Both the position numbers and the translations under genes were made by a program. Positions 1-6,732 of a stretch of DNA of 9,313 nucleotides are shown here, one piece after another. Each line of letters starts with the position of its first letter. Positions within the stretch are counted from its first letter, which is position 1. Source of the DNA: Streptosporangiaceae bacterium (GTDB lineage Bacteria; Actinomycetota; Actinomycetes; Streptosporangiales; Streptosporangiaceae); contig JASIGD010000064.1 of the NCBI GenBank assembly GCA_030045295.1, positions 1 to 9,313 on the forward strand, read 5' to 3'. The notes below the pieces were generated by a model that searched no databases, was not told the DNA's origin, and saw only the letters and a program-made list of their open reading frames with translations.

Positions 1-539
1 GTCGATTCCCGGTTCCGTGCGTCGCACGGGATGACGGGCACGTCCGGCGAGATCGCCAGGGCTTCGCTGACGTCCCGCGACCGGTGCGGGAACTGCCCGT
101 GGAACCCGTTGATCCCGATGACGAACGGGAGCCCTGACGCTTCGAAATAGTCCACCGCGGGGAATGAGTCGGCCAGGCGGCGGGTGTCAACGAGCACTAC
201 CGCGCCGATGGCACCCTGGATCAGGTCGTCCCACATGAACCAGAACCGGTGCTGGCCCGGCGTGCCGAACATGTACAGGACCAGGTCCTTGTCCAGCGTG
301 ATCCGCCCGAAGTCCATCGCCACCGTGGTCGTTGACTTGTCCGGCACGTGCGACAGGTCATCGACGTCGGTGCTGGCTACGGTCATAACCGCCTCGGTAG
401 TCAGCGGCGTTATTTCCGATACCGAGCCTACGAAGGTCGTCTTGCCCACACCGAATCCGCCGGCCACGACGATCTTCACCGACGTCATGGCGGGCGCGTC
501 GGACCTGGGCTGGGCGACGCTAGATCTTACGGAGTCCAC
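1..539 (-). CDS. cvnD: CvnD-type small Ras-like GTPase, 3' end cut by window edge
   Basis: The visible 179 residues form a conservon-class small GTPase. The P-loop GGFGVGKT is at about residues 27-34. A threonine-rich switch I-like stretch is near 70-72. The switch II region reads FGTPGQHRFWF near 91-101, with Gly where a classic G3 motif has Asp; this fits the conservon family as I know it. There is no canonical NKxD; the equivalent position reads INGFHG (about 143-148). I chose the GTG start at 539 because an AAAGGG ribosome site precedes it and it overlaps the cvnC stop by 20 bp, as expected for translational coupling. An ATG at 488, directly before the P-loop strand, is the alternative but has a poor ribosome site. 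About 15-20 C-terminal residues are probably missing. In the family these GTPases are soluble or membrane-recruited outputs of the CvnA/B/C complex. The specific target is unknown. Confidence 0.92.
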   Translation of the reverse strand, partial: MDSVRSSVAQPRSDAPAMTSVKIVVAGGFGVGKTTFVGSVSEITPLTTEAVMTVASTDVDDLSHVPDKSTTTVAMDFGRITLDKDLVLYMFGTPGQHRFWFMWDDLIQGAIGAVVLVDTRRLADSFPAVDYFEASGLPFVIGINGFHGQFPHRSRDVSEALAISPDVPVIPCDARNRES

Positions 540-1002
540 TAAGCACCCTTTCGAGCAGATGGAGGTCCGGACGGCCCTCCGAGTCATCGCGCTGGTGGAT
601 GCGGACGAGCCCGTCCGCGCCCATGTCCGCGATGAGAATCCTTGCCACGCCAAGCGGTAGCCGCAGCACCGCTGACACCTCCGCCACCGACCTCCAGTCC
701 CGGCAGAACTGCAAGATCGCCTGGCATTCCGGAGCCAGGACGGACAGGTCACGAGGTTCCAGGACGGTCGCGGTCACCAGCGCCTCGATGGCGAGCTGGT
801 ACCTGGGCTGCGTCCGTCCTCCGGTCACCGTATACGGGCGGACGAGCCTGGTGGCACCGTCCTCCTCGGTCGCGAAGCCGAGCCCGGACCGCGCCGGCGC
901 AGGCCCCTCGTCCCACAGGCCGGCCCGGGCTCCTGTACCCTGCCAGGAACCAGGCAAGCCCACGAACGGTGACCGGTCGTCACCTCGCTCATGGCTCGCC
1001 AC
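520..1002 (-). CDS. cvnC: DUF742 family protein (CvnC)
   Basis: This 160-residue protein is the third conservon component. The DUF742 hallmark VRPYTVTGGRT is at residues 54-64. A helix-turn-helix-like region follows (about 90-137), including the family-typical stretch RLPLGVARILIADM and GLVRIH. The first 50 residues are Gly/Pro/Arg-rich and probably disordered. No signal peptide or membrane segment is visible. The GTG start at 1002 is well supported: GGAGGT lies 4 nt upstream. The gene starts 12 bp after cvnB stops and overlaps the cvnD start, so the set is surely co-transcribed. The family is known from Streptomyces conservons as part of a complex with CvnA, CvnB and CvnD. Its biochemical role is not settled; DNA binding would be only an inference from the winged-helix-like fold. 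Confidence 0.93.
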   Translation of the reverse strand: MASHERGDDRSPFVGLPGSWQGTGARAGLWDEGPAPARSGLGFATEEDGATRLVRPYTVTGGRTQPRYQLAIEALVTATVLEPRDLSVLAPECQAILQFCRDWRSVAEVSAVLRLPLGVARILIADMGADGLVRIHQRDDSEGRPDLHLLERVLSGLRKI

Positions 1003-1006
1003 TTAA

Positions 1007-1012
1007 ACCTCC
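1007..1012 (-). promoter_or_regulatory. Ribosome binding site of cvnC
   Basis: On the minus strand GGAGGT stands 4 nt before the GTG at 1002, inside the 12-bp cvnB-cvnC gap. This near-perfect Shine-Dalgarno fixes the non-ATG start of cvnC. Confidence 0.8.
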
Positions 1013-1014
1013 GG

Positions 1015-1449
1015 TCACCTTCGCCCATCACCCGGGATGGCTGCCTGCATGACGCCGCGGGTGGCCGGGGTCAGGACCCGCCCAGCCCGCTCGACCAGCA
1101 GGGTCATCTCGTAGGCTACGAGCCCGAGATCGCAGGTTGACGCGGCCAGCACAGCAAGGCTCGAGCCGTTGCTGATCGCCATGATCACCAGCACCCCCCG
1201 CTGCATCTCTACCACGGTCTGCACGACCGCGCCGCCCTCGAACACGCGCGACGCGCCCTGGGTCAGGCTGGTCAGCCCCGACGTCACCGCCGCCAGCTGG
1301 TCGGCGCGCTCCTGCGGGAAACCCGCGCTGAACGCGAGCGGCAAGCCGTCGGAGGACACGACCACCGCGTGAGCGACATCGGGAACCCGCTCCACGAAGT
1401 TGGTGATCAGCCAGTTAAGGTCCTGCGCGGGACGCCCTGGTGTGCTCAT
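1015..1449 (-). CDS. cvnB: Roadblock/LC7 domain protein (CvnB)
   Basis: This 144-residue protein is a single roadblock/LC7 domain. It begins with the actinobacterial signature DLNWLITNFVERVPDVAHAVVVSSDGLPLAFS (residues 10-41), continues through the helix with the ERADQLAAVTSGLTSL pattern, and then the strands VVQTVVEMQRGVLVIMAI (76-92). There is no membrane segment. The family is related to MglB, which dimerises and acts on the Ras-like GTPase MglA. By analogy CvnB is expected to bind and regulate CvnD; that is inference here. The start is placed at the ATG at 1449 because GAGGAG lies 5 nt upstream. A GTG two codons earlier (1455) would abut the Shine-Dalgarno directly. The ATG overlaps the stop of an upstream nine-codon ORF (ATGA overlap), suggesting coupled translation. 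Confidence 0.93.
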   Translation of the reverse strand: MSTPGRPAQDLNWLITNFVERVPDVAHAVVVSSDGLPLAFSAGFPQERADQLAAVTSGLTSLTQGASRVFEGGAVVQTVVEMQRGVLVIMAISNGSSLAVLAASTCDLGLVAYEMTLLVERAGRVLTPATRGVMQAAIPGDGRR

Positions 1450-1475
1450 GTGCACTCCTCTCGTCGCCCGTCCAT
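1446..1475 (-). CDS. Possible nine-codon leader ORF between cvnA and cvnB
   Basis: In the 80-bp gap after cvnA, the minus strand reads ATG at 1475 followed by codons for MDGRREECT and a TGA at 1448-1446. That TGA overlaps the cvnB ATG as ATGA. A perfect GAGGAGG (1489-1483) lies 7 nt before this ATG, better than the site used by most genes in the window. It may be a translated coupling leader that delivers ribosomes to cvnB, or simply a chance ORF next to a purine-rich stretch. Only the sequence arrangement supports it; I know of no homologous peptide. Confidence 0.35.
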   Translation of the reverse strand: MDGRREECT

Positions 1476-1529
1476 ACAGGTTCCTCCTCGTGGTGTCGCT
1501 GCGAGTGGGCCTTCGATTGTCATCGTGTC

Positions 1530-4500
1530 CTACGGCTCCTCGGTCTGGGGTGATGCTGCGCGGCCCTCGCGCACGCCTCGCTGGAAGCTGGCCATGCGGC
1601 TGCGAACCGCATCCGCCGACCGGGCGGGCGCGTCGGCTTCGGCCTCGGCACCGCTGCCAACCGAGCCCGGCACGAGGTTGGCCCTCGGCACCCGCCTCGG
1701 CAGGCCTGCTTGCGTGATCTCGCCCGCCGCCGGAGCCGCGAGCGCCTCGGCCGCGCGCCAGCCCTCATCGGCGGGCGATGTCCACGACGCCTGCGCGGCC
1801 GGCTGGGCGGCCGGGACCGCTTGGGTCCCCTGGGCAGGCGCCGTGCTGAGGGTCTTCCCGCTCGCGCGGAACCAATCGGACTCGAGCGAGTCGAAGATCG
1901 GCAACCGCTGGTCGTGGGTGGCGGGCGGCGGCACCGTCACCTTACCCGGATCGGCCGCGCTTTCGGTCCCCTGGCTGCCGTTGGCCACGGTAGCCGCGTC
2001 GGCCGCGCTCGGACCGTCGCCGCCGTGGACGTTCTGGCCGCCGATCGGAGACTGCGGGATCTGCGGAGCTTGCCGCGCCGGTCCGCCGAATGCGGGCAGC
2101 TTGCTGGGACCCGGGCCGACCGGGGCTGCAGGAGCCCCCGGGCCTGCGGGAGCCCCCGGGCCTGCCGGGGTCCCGGGACCCGCGAGGGTCTCCTGGCCCG
2201 CGAGCGCCTCCCGACCCGCGAGCGCCTCCTGGCCCGCGAGCGCCTCCTGGCCGGCCTCGCCCGTCTGGTCGGCGTCCTCGCCGGCGACGGCGCCGTTCGC
2301 TGGTGCGCCGGCGCCGCCTTTGCCGTTGCGCACCGGAAGCACCTGGCCGGACTCGTCCCGGTCCTCTCGCCCGTTTCCCGCGGAGCCGACTCCCGGCACC
2401 CCGGGTACCGCCGGGGACCCGGCCGTACCAGGACCCGCGGCCGGGGTGAAGGACGGGGTCGACGGCGACATGGGCGAGAACCTCGGTATCCGCGCGGCCG
2501 CCGTGGCCTGCGCGGCCGACGTCGGCGCGGACAGCGACGGCCCGGGCCCGTAGTCATCCGCCTCGAAGCGGCGCAGCCTGCCCAGAGGCGGCGCGACTTC
2601 GGGCGCGGCCACCGTGTCGGGCAGCCAGATCAGCGCGGTCAGGCCGCCGGCCTGGGCGTGCCGCAGCCGGACCCGGACCCCGTGCCGGGCCGCCAGGCGG
2701 CCGACCACGAACAGGCCCATCCGCCGGGAAACCGCGACATCGACCACCGGCGGGTTGTCAAGACGCCAGTTGGCGTGCGACATTTCCTGGTCCGAGATCC
2801 CCACGCCGTTGTCGGTGATGTCGAGGAGGACGCCGCCGCTGCTCAGCGGCTGGCCGGAGACGTACACCTGGGTGTCTTCCGGGGAGAACGTGGTCGCGTT
2901 CTCCACGATCTCGGCGACCAGGTGCACGACGTCGTTGACGGCCTGGCCGACGACCACGATTCCGGGCTGGACGTTGAGCACGACCCGCTCGTACTGCTCG
3001 ATCTCGGAGATCGCCGCGCGCAGCACGTCGACCAGCGGGACCGGCTGGCTCCACCGCCTCGTCACCTCATGCCCCGCCAGGACCAGCAGGTTCTCGGAAT
3101 TGCGGCGCATGCGGGTGGCGAGGTGGTCCAGGCGGAACAGGCTGGACAGCCGGCCGGGATCCTGCTCGCTCTGCTCCAGCGAATCGATCAGTGACAGCTG
3201 CCGCTCGATCAGCGACTGGCTGCGCCGGGACAGGTTGATGAACATCGCGTTCAGGTTGCCGCGCAGCATGGCCTCGTCGGCCGCCAGCCGGACCGCCTCG
3301 CGGTGAACCTGGTCGAAGGCCCGCGCGACCTCACCGATCTCGTCGGTGGAGGTGACCCCGATCGGCTCGATGTCGACGCCCTCGTCCGCGCCCTCGCTCT
3401 GGCTGAGCCTGCGCACCATTTCGGGCAGCCGGTGGCCGGCCACGTCGAGCGCGTCGCTGCGGAGCTTGCGCAGCGGACGGATCAGCGATCGGGCCACGAC
3501 CGTCGACACCAGCAGGACCAGGAGCAGCAGCAGCAGCGTCACCAGGCTGGTGATGATCAGGTCCTGGCTGGCCCTGGACTTGAGCGCGTCGGCCCGGCCG
3601 GTGACGTTACTGACCAGCTGATCGGCGACTTGGCGGGTCTGGTCGATGGTGTACTTCATGTTGTCGTACCAGCCCGCGGCGGTCAGGCCGCTGCTATTCG
3701 CGGTGAGCGGCACGGACGGGCTGGAGGTAGCCACCGACTCGGCGAGCGACTCCTGCGCGCGCGCGAGGTCCACCGGGGCCCCGGCGACTATGTTGTTGAA
3801 GTCCTGCTGCTCGGTGGTGCTGGCCGTTGAGTCAAAGTTCGACTCGTCTGCCGTTTGCTGCTGCTGGGCCTGCTCAAGGTTGGCCAGGTCGGCAGGCGCG
3901 AGTGTGGCCTGCGGGGAACTCAGCGCCGCGAACAGAATGCCGCGCTGCACCGACATCTCGTTCTCGACCTGCAGCAGCGCCCCGAGCGTGGCGACATTGC
4001 TTTCAAAGTCGGCGTCGTTGGCGCCGGTGCCGATGAAGGCGCTGAACGTGTTCGCGGGCTCGATGATGTTGCCCGTGTAGACCCGGATGACCTGCGACGG
4101 CGGGAACAATGACGCGGTTACGGCCTGGCGGTCGTACTTAAGGTCGTTGAGGCTGTCGAGCACCGCGTTGAGATTTTGGACCGTCGTGGGCTGATAGCCG
4201 TTCCCGGTCGTAATGCCGCCCGCCCCATTCACGACCGCCTGAGCGGCGGCGGTGGTGGCAGCCTGGGCGGTCCTCAGCTGACCGATAAGGTTGCCACTGG
4301 CTGACCGGTTCGCCGCGTACCCGGCGGATAGGTCGCGCTCATCCTCCAGCGCCTGGGTCAGACGCACCACCGAGGCGTTGAGCTGCGCCAGGTTCTGGAC
4401 GCGGTCGGCTGCGAGCCAGTTGTTGACGTCACCGTAGATGGTGACCGCGCCGAGGAAGGCCGCGGTCAGGGTCGGCACCGCGATCATGGCCACCAGCCGC

Positions 4501-4883
4501 CAGCGCACTCGCCAGTTCGCGAGCGCGAACCGCGACCGGTCGGAACCGGGCCGACGTGGTCGTGCCGTCCCGCTACGGGCCGGGCTACGTGGGTCCGCGG
4601 GGGAGCCGGCTGGGGCCACTACCGTACCCGCCTGCGTTCCTGGCGCGGCCGCGGCCCGGCCGGCAGCAGCCTGGGCGCCCTGCAGGGCCCTTGGCTCCCT
4701 CGGGGCCCTGGGGTCGGTGTCGGGCGGGACGGCGGTACCGGTCGCGGCCAAGCCGTCGCCCGTGCCGCTGCCTCCCGCTAGTTGCGCTGAACCTCCCCCG
4801 TCGGCTGGCACTCCGTTGACGGACCCGGCTGTCTCGCCAGGGTTCGTCACCGATCGTCTACGCACTACGCTCGCACCTCGCAT
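1530..4883 (-). CDS. cvnA: Conservon sensor histidine-kinase-like protein with NIT domain (CvnA)
   Basis: This 1117-residue membrane sensor heads the conservon (numbering from the ATG at 4883). Residues 1-125 are a Pro/Ala/Gly-rich cytosolic region. A first membrane helix lies at about 129-151. An extracytoplasmic NIT-like domain (about 155-400, with LEDERDLSAGYA near 179-190) follows. A second helix at about 441-465 ends in a Leu run and leads into a HAMP segment. The dimerisation region contains LFRLDHLATRMRRNSENLL; its His 587 is the candidate phospho-acceptor. The ATPase has an N-box EIVENATTFSP (658-668), a G1 box DITDNGVGIS (688-697) and a G2-like MGLFVVGRLA (722-731). The last ~355 residues are a low-complexity Pro/Ala/Gly/Gln tail with hexapeptide repeats. 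No receiver or response regulator is adjacent, as usual for conservons. The start is uncertain: GTG at 4865 has a better ribosome site (GAGGT, 9 nt), and the frame stays open to a TTG at 5000. The ligand is unknown. Confidence 0.92.
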   Translation of the reverse strand: MRGASVVRRRSVTNPGETAGSVNGVPADGGGSAQLAGGSGTGDGLAATGTAVPPDTDPRAPREPRALQGAQAAAGRAAAAPGTQAGTVVAPAGSPADPRSPARSGTARPRRPGSDRSRFALANWRVRWRLVAMIAVPTLTAAFLGAVTIYGDVNNWLAADRVQNLAQLNASVVRLTQALEDERDLSAGYAANRSASGNLIGQLRTAQAATTAAAQAVVNGAGGITTGNGYQPTTVQNLNAVLDSLNDLKYDRQAVTASLFPPSQVIRVYTGNIIEPANTFSAFIGTGANDADFESNVATLGALLQVENEMSVQRGILFAALSSPQATLAPADLANLEQAQQQQTADESNFDSTASTTEQQDFNNIVAGAPVDLARAQESLAESVATSSPSVPLTANSSGLTAAGWYDNMKYTIDQTRQVADQLVSNVTGRADALKSRASQDLIITSLVTLLLLLLVLLVSTVVARSLIRPLRKLRSDALDVAGHRLPEMVRRLSQSEGADEGVDIEPIGVTSTDEIGEVARAFDQVHREAVRLAADEAMLRGNLNAMFINLSRRSQSLIERQLSLIDSLEQSEQDPGRLSSLFRLDHLATRMRRNSENLLVLAGHEVTRRWSQPVPLVDVLRAAISEIEQYERVVLNVQPGIVVVGQAVNDVVHLVAEIVENATTFSPEDTQVYVSGQPLSSGGVLLDITDNGVGISDQEMSHANWRLDNPPVVDVAVSRRMGLFVVGRLAARHGVRVRLRHAQAGGLTALIWLPDTVAAPEVAPPLGRLRRFEADDYGPGPSLSAPTSAAQATAAARIPRFSPMSPSTPSFTPAAGPGTAGSPAVPGVPGVGSAGNGREDRDESGQVLPVRNGKGGAGAPANGAVAGEDADQTGEAGQEALAGQEALAGREALAGQETLAGPGTPAGPGAPAGPGAPAAPVGPGPSKLPAFGGPARQAPQIPQSPIGGQNVHGGDGPSAADAATVANGSQGTESAADPGKVTVPPPATHDQRLPIFDSLESDWFRASGKTLSTAPAQGTQAVPAAQPAAQASWTSPADEGWRAAEALAAPAAGEITQAGLPRRVPRANLVPGSVGSGAEAEADAPARSADAVRSRMASFQRGVREGRAASPQTEEP
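2131..2249 (-). repeat. 18-bp tandem repeats inside cvnA encoding hexapeptides
   Basis: The DNA has an 18-bp period over this stretch. Four units of the type GCCCGCGAGCGCCTCCTG (plus-strand reading) occupy 2178-2249, with a few substitutions. Two units of the type GGAGCCCCCGGGCCTGCG occupy 2131-2166, and 2167-2184 continues the period in degenerate form. On the minus strand they encode hexapeptides of the kind GQEALA, then AGPGAP, in the disordered C-terminal tail of CvnA. Because 18 is a multiple of three, unit gain or loss keeps the frame, so copy number may vary between strains. Confidence 0.85.
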
Positions 4884-4900
4884 CGGCGAACCTGACCTGG

Positions 4901-4942
4901 TCGTATGTTGGGCTGAGACCGCACAAGCCCCACAACATACGA
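4901..4942 (-). promoter_or_regulatory. Inverted repeat / hairpin just upstream of cvnA
   Basis: TCGTATGTTG (4901-4910) and CAACATACGA (4933-4942) form a perfect 10-bp inverted repeat. The inner bases GGCT and AGCC can extend the stem after a 3-nt bulge, leaving a loop of about 11 nt. It ends 17 nt before the proposed cvnA ATG at 4883. It could be a 5'-UTR hairpin or an operator for a dimeric regulator. No run of U follows, so it is not an obvious intrinsic terminator. Confidence 0.6.
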
Positions 4943-4958
4943 ACCCCTCTTTCCCTCT

Positions 4959-4984
4959 GCAAACGATCGCGCCGCAAACGATCG
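4959..4984. repeat. 11-bp direct repeat upstream of cvnA
   Basis: GCAAACGATCG occurs at 4959-4969 and again at 4974-4984, a spacing of 15 bp start to start. Each copy contains the palindrome CGATCG. The pair lies 17 bp upstream of the hairpin at 4901-4942. It may be a pair of protein-binding half sites, but no known consensus is recognised. Confidence 0.55.
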
Positions 4985-5404
4985 GCACGGCTCGGGTCAA
5001 CAGGGCGGCCTAGGCCACACTCTCGCGTTACAAAACGGGTAAGGACATATAATCATCTTCTGGGTGGGCGCCATGGGGCATTCGCTAGTAAACGGGCAGA
5101 GATCTTCCCGTCGCGGGGGTGATCGTCACGGTCCCTGAGGCCGTGCCCGAACGCGCACCCCGTTGACCAAGGGGTAAGCAACTGGTGACTCCTCGTGTCG
5201 TCATCGCTCCTCCCAGAGCCTTCCCGCAGCCTTCCCCCCAGCATCCCCGGGCGCCCGGCGGCGCGATGGCCCGGCAGCCGCCCCTCGGGCATCAGCCCGT
5301 GACCGCCGTCACGTTGGGTGATAGCCGCCAAGCGGCGCCAGCACGGTTGATTCTAAGCGGCTCCCGGAGTGGTTAAGACGCCCGGCTCCCGGCGCCTTCC
5401 CGCC

Positions 5405-5459
5405 GGTTTAATGAGTCCATAATGATATAAATTGCCCCCAATTATTACCTCATTAGGAT
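5405..5459. promoter_or_regulatory. AT-rich island with nested inverted repeats
   Basis: This short stretch is strikingly AT-rich against its GC-rich surroundings. The outer arms TAATGAG (5409-5415) and CTCATTA (5449-5455) are perfect complements. Near the centre AATTG (5430-5434) and CAATT (5439-5443) flank a four-C loop. It lies about 90-145 bp downstream of the acyl-CoA dehydrogenase stop and more than 500 bp upstream of cvnA. It could be a promoter or operator, a transcript end, or a nucleoid-protein site; the sequence does not decide between these. Confidence 0.45.
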
Positions 5460-5538
5460 TACCCCCGGCGGCGTTTCCATGACCTGGCCAACCGCCCGGA
5501 TCGGCGCAGGGTTCATCGCCGCTTCAAGACCTGGTTCG

Positions 5539-5548
5539 CTGCCGGCAG
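5539..5548 (-). terminator. GC palindrome directly after the acyl-CoA dehydrogenase stop
   Basis: CTGCCGGCAG is a perfect 10-bp palindrome two bases past the stop codon at 5551. It could contribute to transcript ending, but it leaves almost no loop and no U-tract follows, so this is a weak call. Confidence 0.2.
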
Positions 5549-5550
5549 GA

Positions 5551-6732
5551 CTAGCCGCCGAGGTCTAGCTCGCGGGCTATGAGCATGCGCTGGACCTCCG
5601 ACGTGCCCTCGCCTATCTCCAGGACCTTCGCGTCCCGGTAGAAGCGCCCGACGGGCGTCTCGTTCATGAAGCCGTAGCCGCCGAACACCTGGGTGGCAGC
5701 CCGCGCGTTGTCCATGGCCGCGTTCGAGGCGGTCAGCTTGGCGATCGCGGACTCCTTCTTGATCGGCTGGCCCGCCACCAGGCGGGCGGCCGCGTCATAC
5801 CAGGCCAGCCTGGCCGTGTGCGCGCGCACTTCCATGTCGGCGACGGCGAACTGGATCGCCTGGTGCTGGTCAAGCCGGCGGCCGAACGCCTCGCGCTGCC
5901 TGGCGTACCTGACGCACTCATCCACGCAGCCCTGCGCCAGGCCGGTGGCCAGGGCGGCGATCGCCACCCGGCCCTCGTCCAGGATCTGCAGGAACTGGGC
6001 GTAGCCCCGGCCGCGCTCGCCGACCAGGTTCTCGGCCGGGACCCGGCACCCGGTGAAGGACAGCTCCCTGGTGTCGGAGGCACACCACCCGACCTTGGAG
6101 TACTCGGGACCCGGGACGAATCCGGCGGTGCCGCTCGGGACGATGATCGAAGAGATTTCCTTGCGGCCGTGCTCATCCCGGCCGGTGATGGCGAGCACGG
6201 TCACCAGGGACGTGATCGAGGTCCCCGAGTTCGTGATGAACGCCTTGGCGCCGTCCACCACCCACTCCCCCCCGCCTGCCTCCCCTTCTCCCTTCTCTAG
6301 CCTGGCGGTGGTACGCATGCCGCCGGGAATATCGGAGCCGCCGCCCGGCTCGGTGAGGCCGAAGGCGGCCAGCCGCTCCCCCGCGCACAGCTCAGGCAGC
6401 CGTCGGCGCCGCTGTTCATCGCTGCCGAACCGGTATATGGGCATGGCGCCGAGCGATACCCCGGCCTCGAGGGTGATCGCGACCGACGAATCCACCCGGG
6501 CCAGTTCCTCAAGTGCGAGGCAGAGCGCGAAATAGTCGCCGCCCATGCCGCCGTACTGTTCGGGGAACGGCAGCCCGAACAGGCCGAGCTTGCCCATCCT
6601 GGCCACGATGTCGTAGGGGAACTCGCCGCGCTCGTAGTAGCCGGCGATGACCGGCGCGACCACCTCGCGGGCGAACTGGGCGACGGAGTCCCGTAGGTCC
6701 TGCTGCTCCGGCGCCAGCTGGTAGCTGATCAT
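5551..6732 (-). CDS. Acyl-CoA dehydrogenase (FAD-dependent)
   Basis: This 393-residue enzyme is full length for the family. It should oxidise an acyl-CoA to the trans-2-enoyl-CoA using FAD, with electrons passed to ETF, in the cytosol. The N-terminal helical domain spans about 1-115. The FAD/substrate motif LTEPGGGSD is at 126-134 and DGAKAFITNSG at 160-170. The C-terminal domain has RQREAFGRRLDQHQ (278-291), QVFGGYGF (349-355) and YRDAKVLEIGEGTSEVQR (365-382). Glu375 of GEGT is the expected catalytic base. Residues about 145-156 (EKGEGEAGGGEW) are a Gly/Glu-rich loop expansion. The ATG at 6732 has AAGGTG 5 nt upstream. Chain-length or branched-chain specificity cannot be read from the sequence. 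No beta-oxidation partner genes are visible, so it appears to stand alone, divergent from the FHA gene. Confidence 0.95.
   Translation of the reverse strand: MISYQLAPEQQDLRDSVAQFAREVVAPVIAGYYERGEFPYDIVARMGKLGLFGLPFPEQYGGMGGDYFALCLALEELARVDSSVAITLEAGVSLGAMPIYRFGSDEQRRRRLPELCAGERLAAFGLTEPGGGSDIPGGMRTTARLEKGEGEAGGGEWVVDGAKAFITNSGTSITSLVTVLAITGRDEHGRKEISSIIVPSGTAGFVPGPEYSKVGWCASDTRELSFTGCRVPAENLVGERGRGYAQFLQILDEGRVAIAALATGLAQGCVDECVRYARQREAFGRRLDQHQAIQFAVADMEVRAHTARLAWYDAAARLVAGQPIKKESAIAKLTASNAAMDNARAATQVFGGYGFMNETPVGRFYRDAKVLEIGEGTSEVQRMLIARELDLGG

Larger units (their letters stand above)
4884..5550. other. Gene-poor intergenic region upstream of cvnA
   Basis: This stretch of about 670 bp lies between the acyl-CoA dehydrogenase stop and the cvnA start. 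The minus-strand open frame at 5053-5331 has an Arg/Gly-rich translation with no recognisable domain, so I do not call it. The region holds an inverted repeat (4901-4942), an 11-bp direct repeat (4959-4984), a palindrome GGCCTAGGCC (5007-5016), small stem-loops such as ACCCC/GGGGT (5157-5161 with 5171-5175), and an AT-rich island (5405-5459). A TATAAT hexamer reads on the plus strand at 5048-5053, but I find no convincing -35 element on either strand. The conservon promoter is presumably here, but I cannot place it. Confidence 0.6.

Noticed and set aside
86..92. Missing NKxD and altered DxxG in CvnD as signs of a dead GTPase
   Set aside because: The GTPG form and the absence of classic NKxD fit the conservon GTPase family as I know it, so they are not evidence of decay. 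The coordinates given are nominal.
184..1052. Plus-strand open frames opposite cvnD and cvnC
   Set aside because: The minus-strand frames encode clear GTPase and DUF742 motifs. The plus-strand translations are low-complexity.
2131..2249. 18-bp repeats as a CRISPR array
   Set aside because: The units are contiguous, without spacers, and remain in frame within cvnA.
1369..3194. Long plus-strand open frames of 394 and 494 residues opposite cvnA
   Set aside because: Their translations are Ala/Pro/Arg-rich with no domain, and they lie antisense to a clear sensor kinase. High GC makes long antisense open frames common.
5048..5053. Perfect TATAAT hexamer on the plus strand as a promoter
   Set aside because: No -35 element lies at 16-18 bp, and no gene follows on that strand before the minus-strand dehydrogenase.
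5053..5331. Minus-strand 92-residue open frame in the gap upstream of cvnA
   Set aside because: The translation is Arg/Gly/His-rich without any recognisable pattern, and there is no good ribosome site. It looks like chance in GC-rich DNA.
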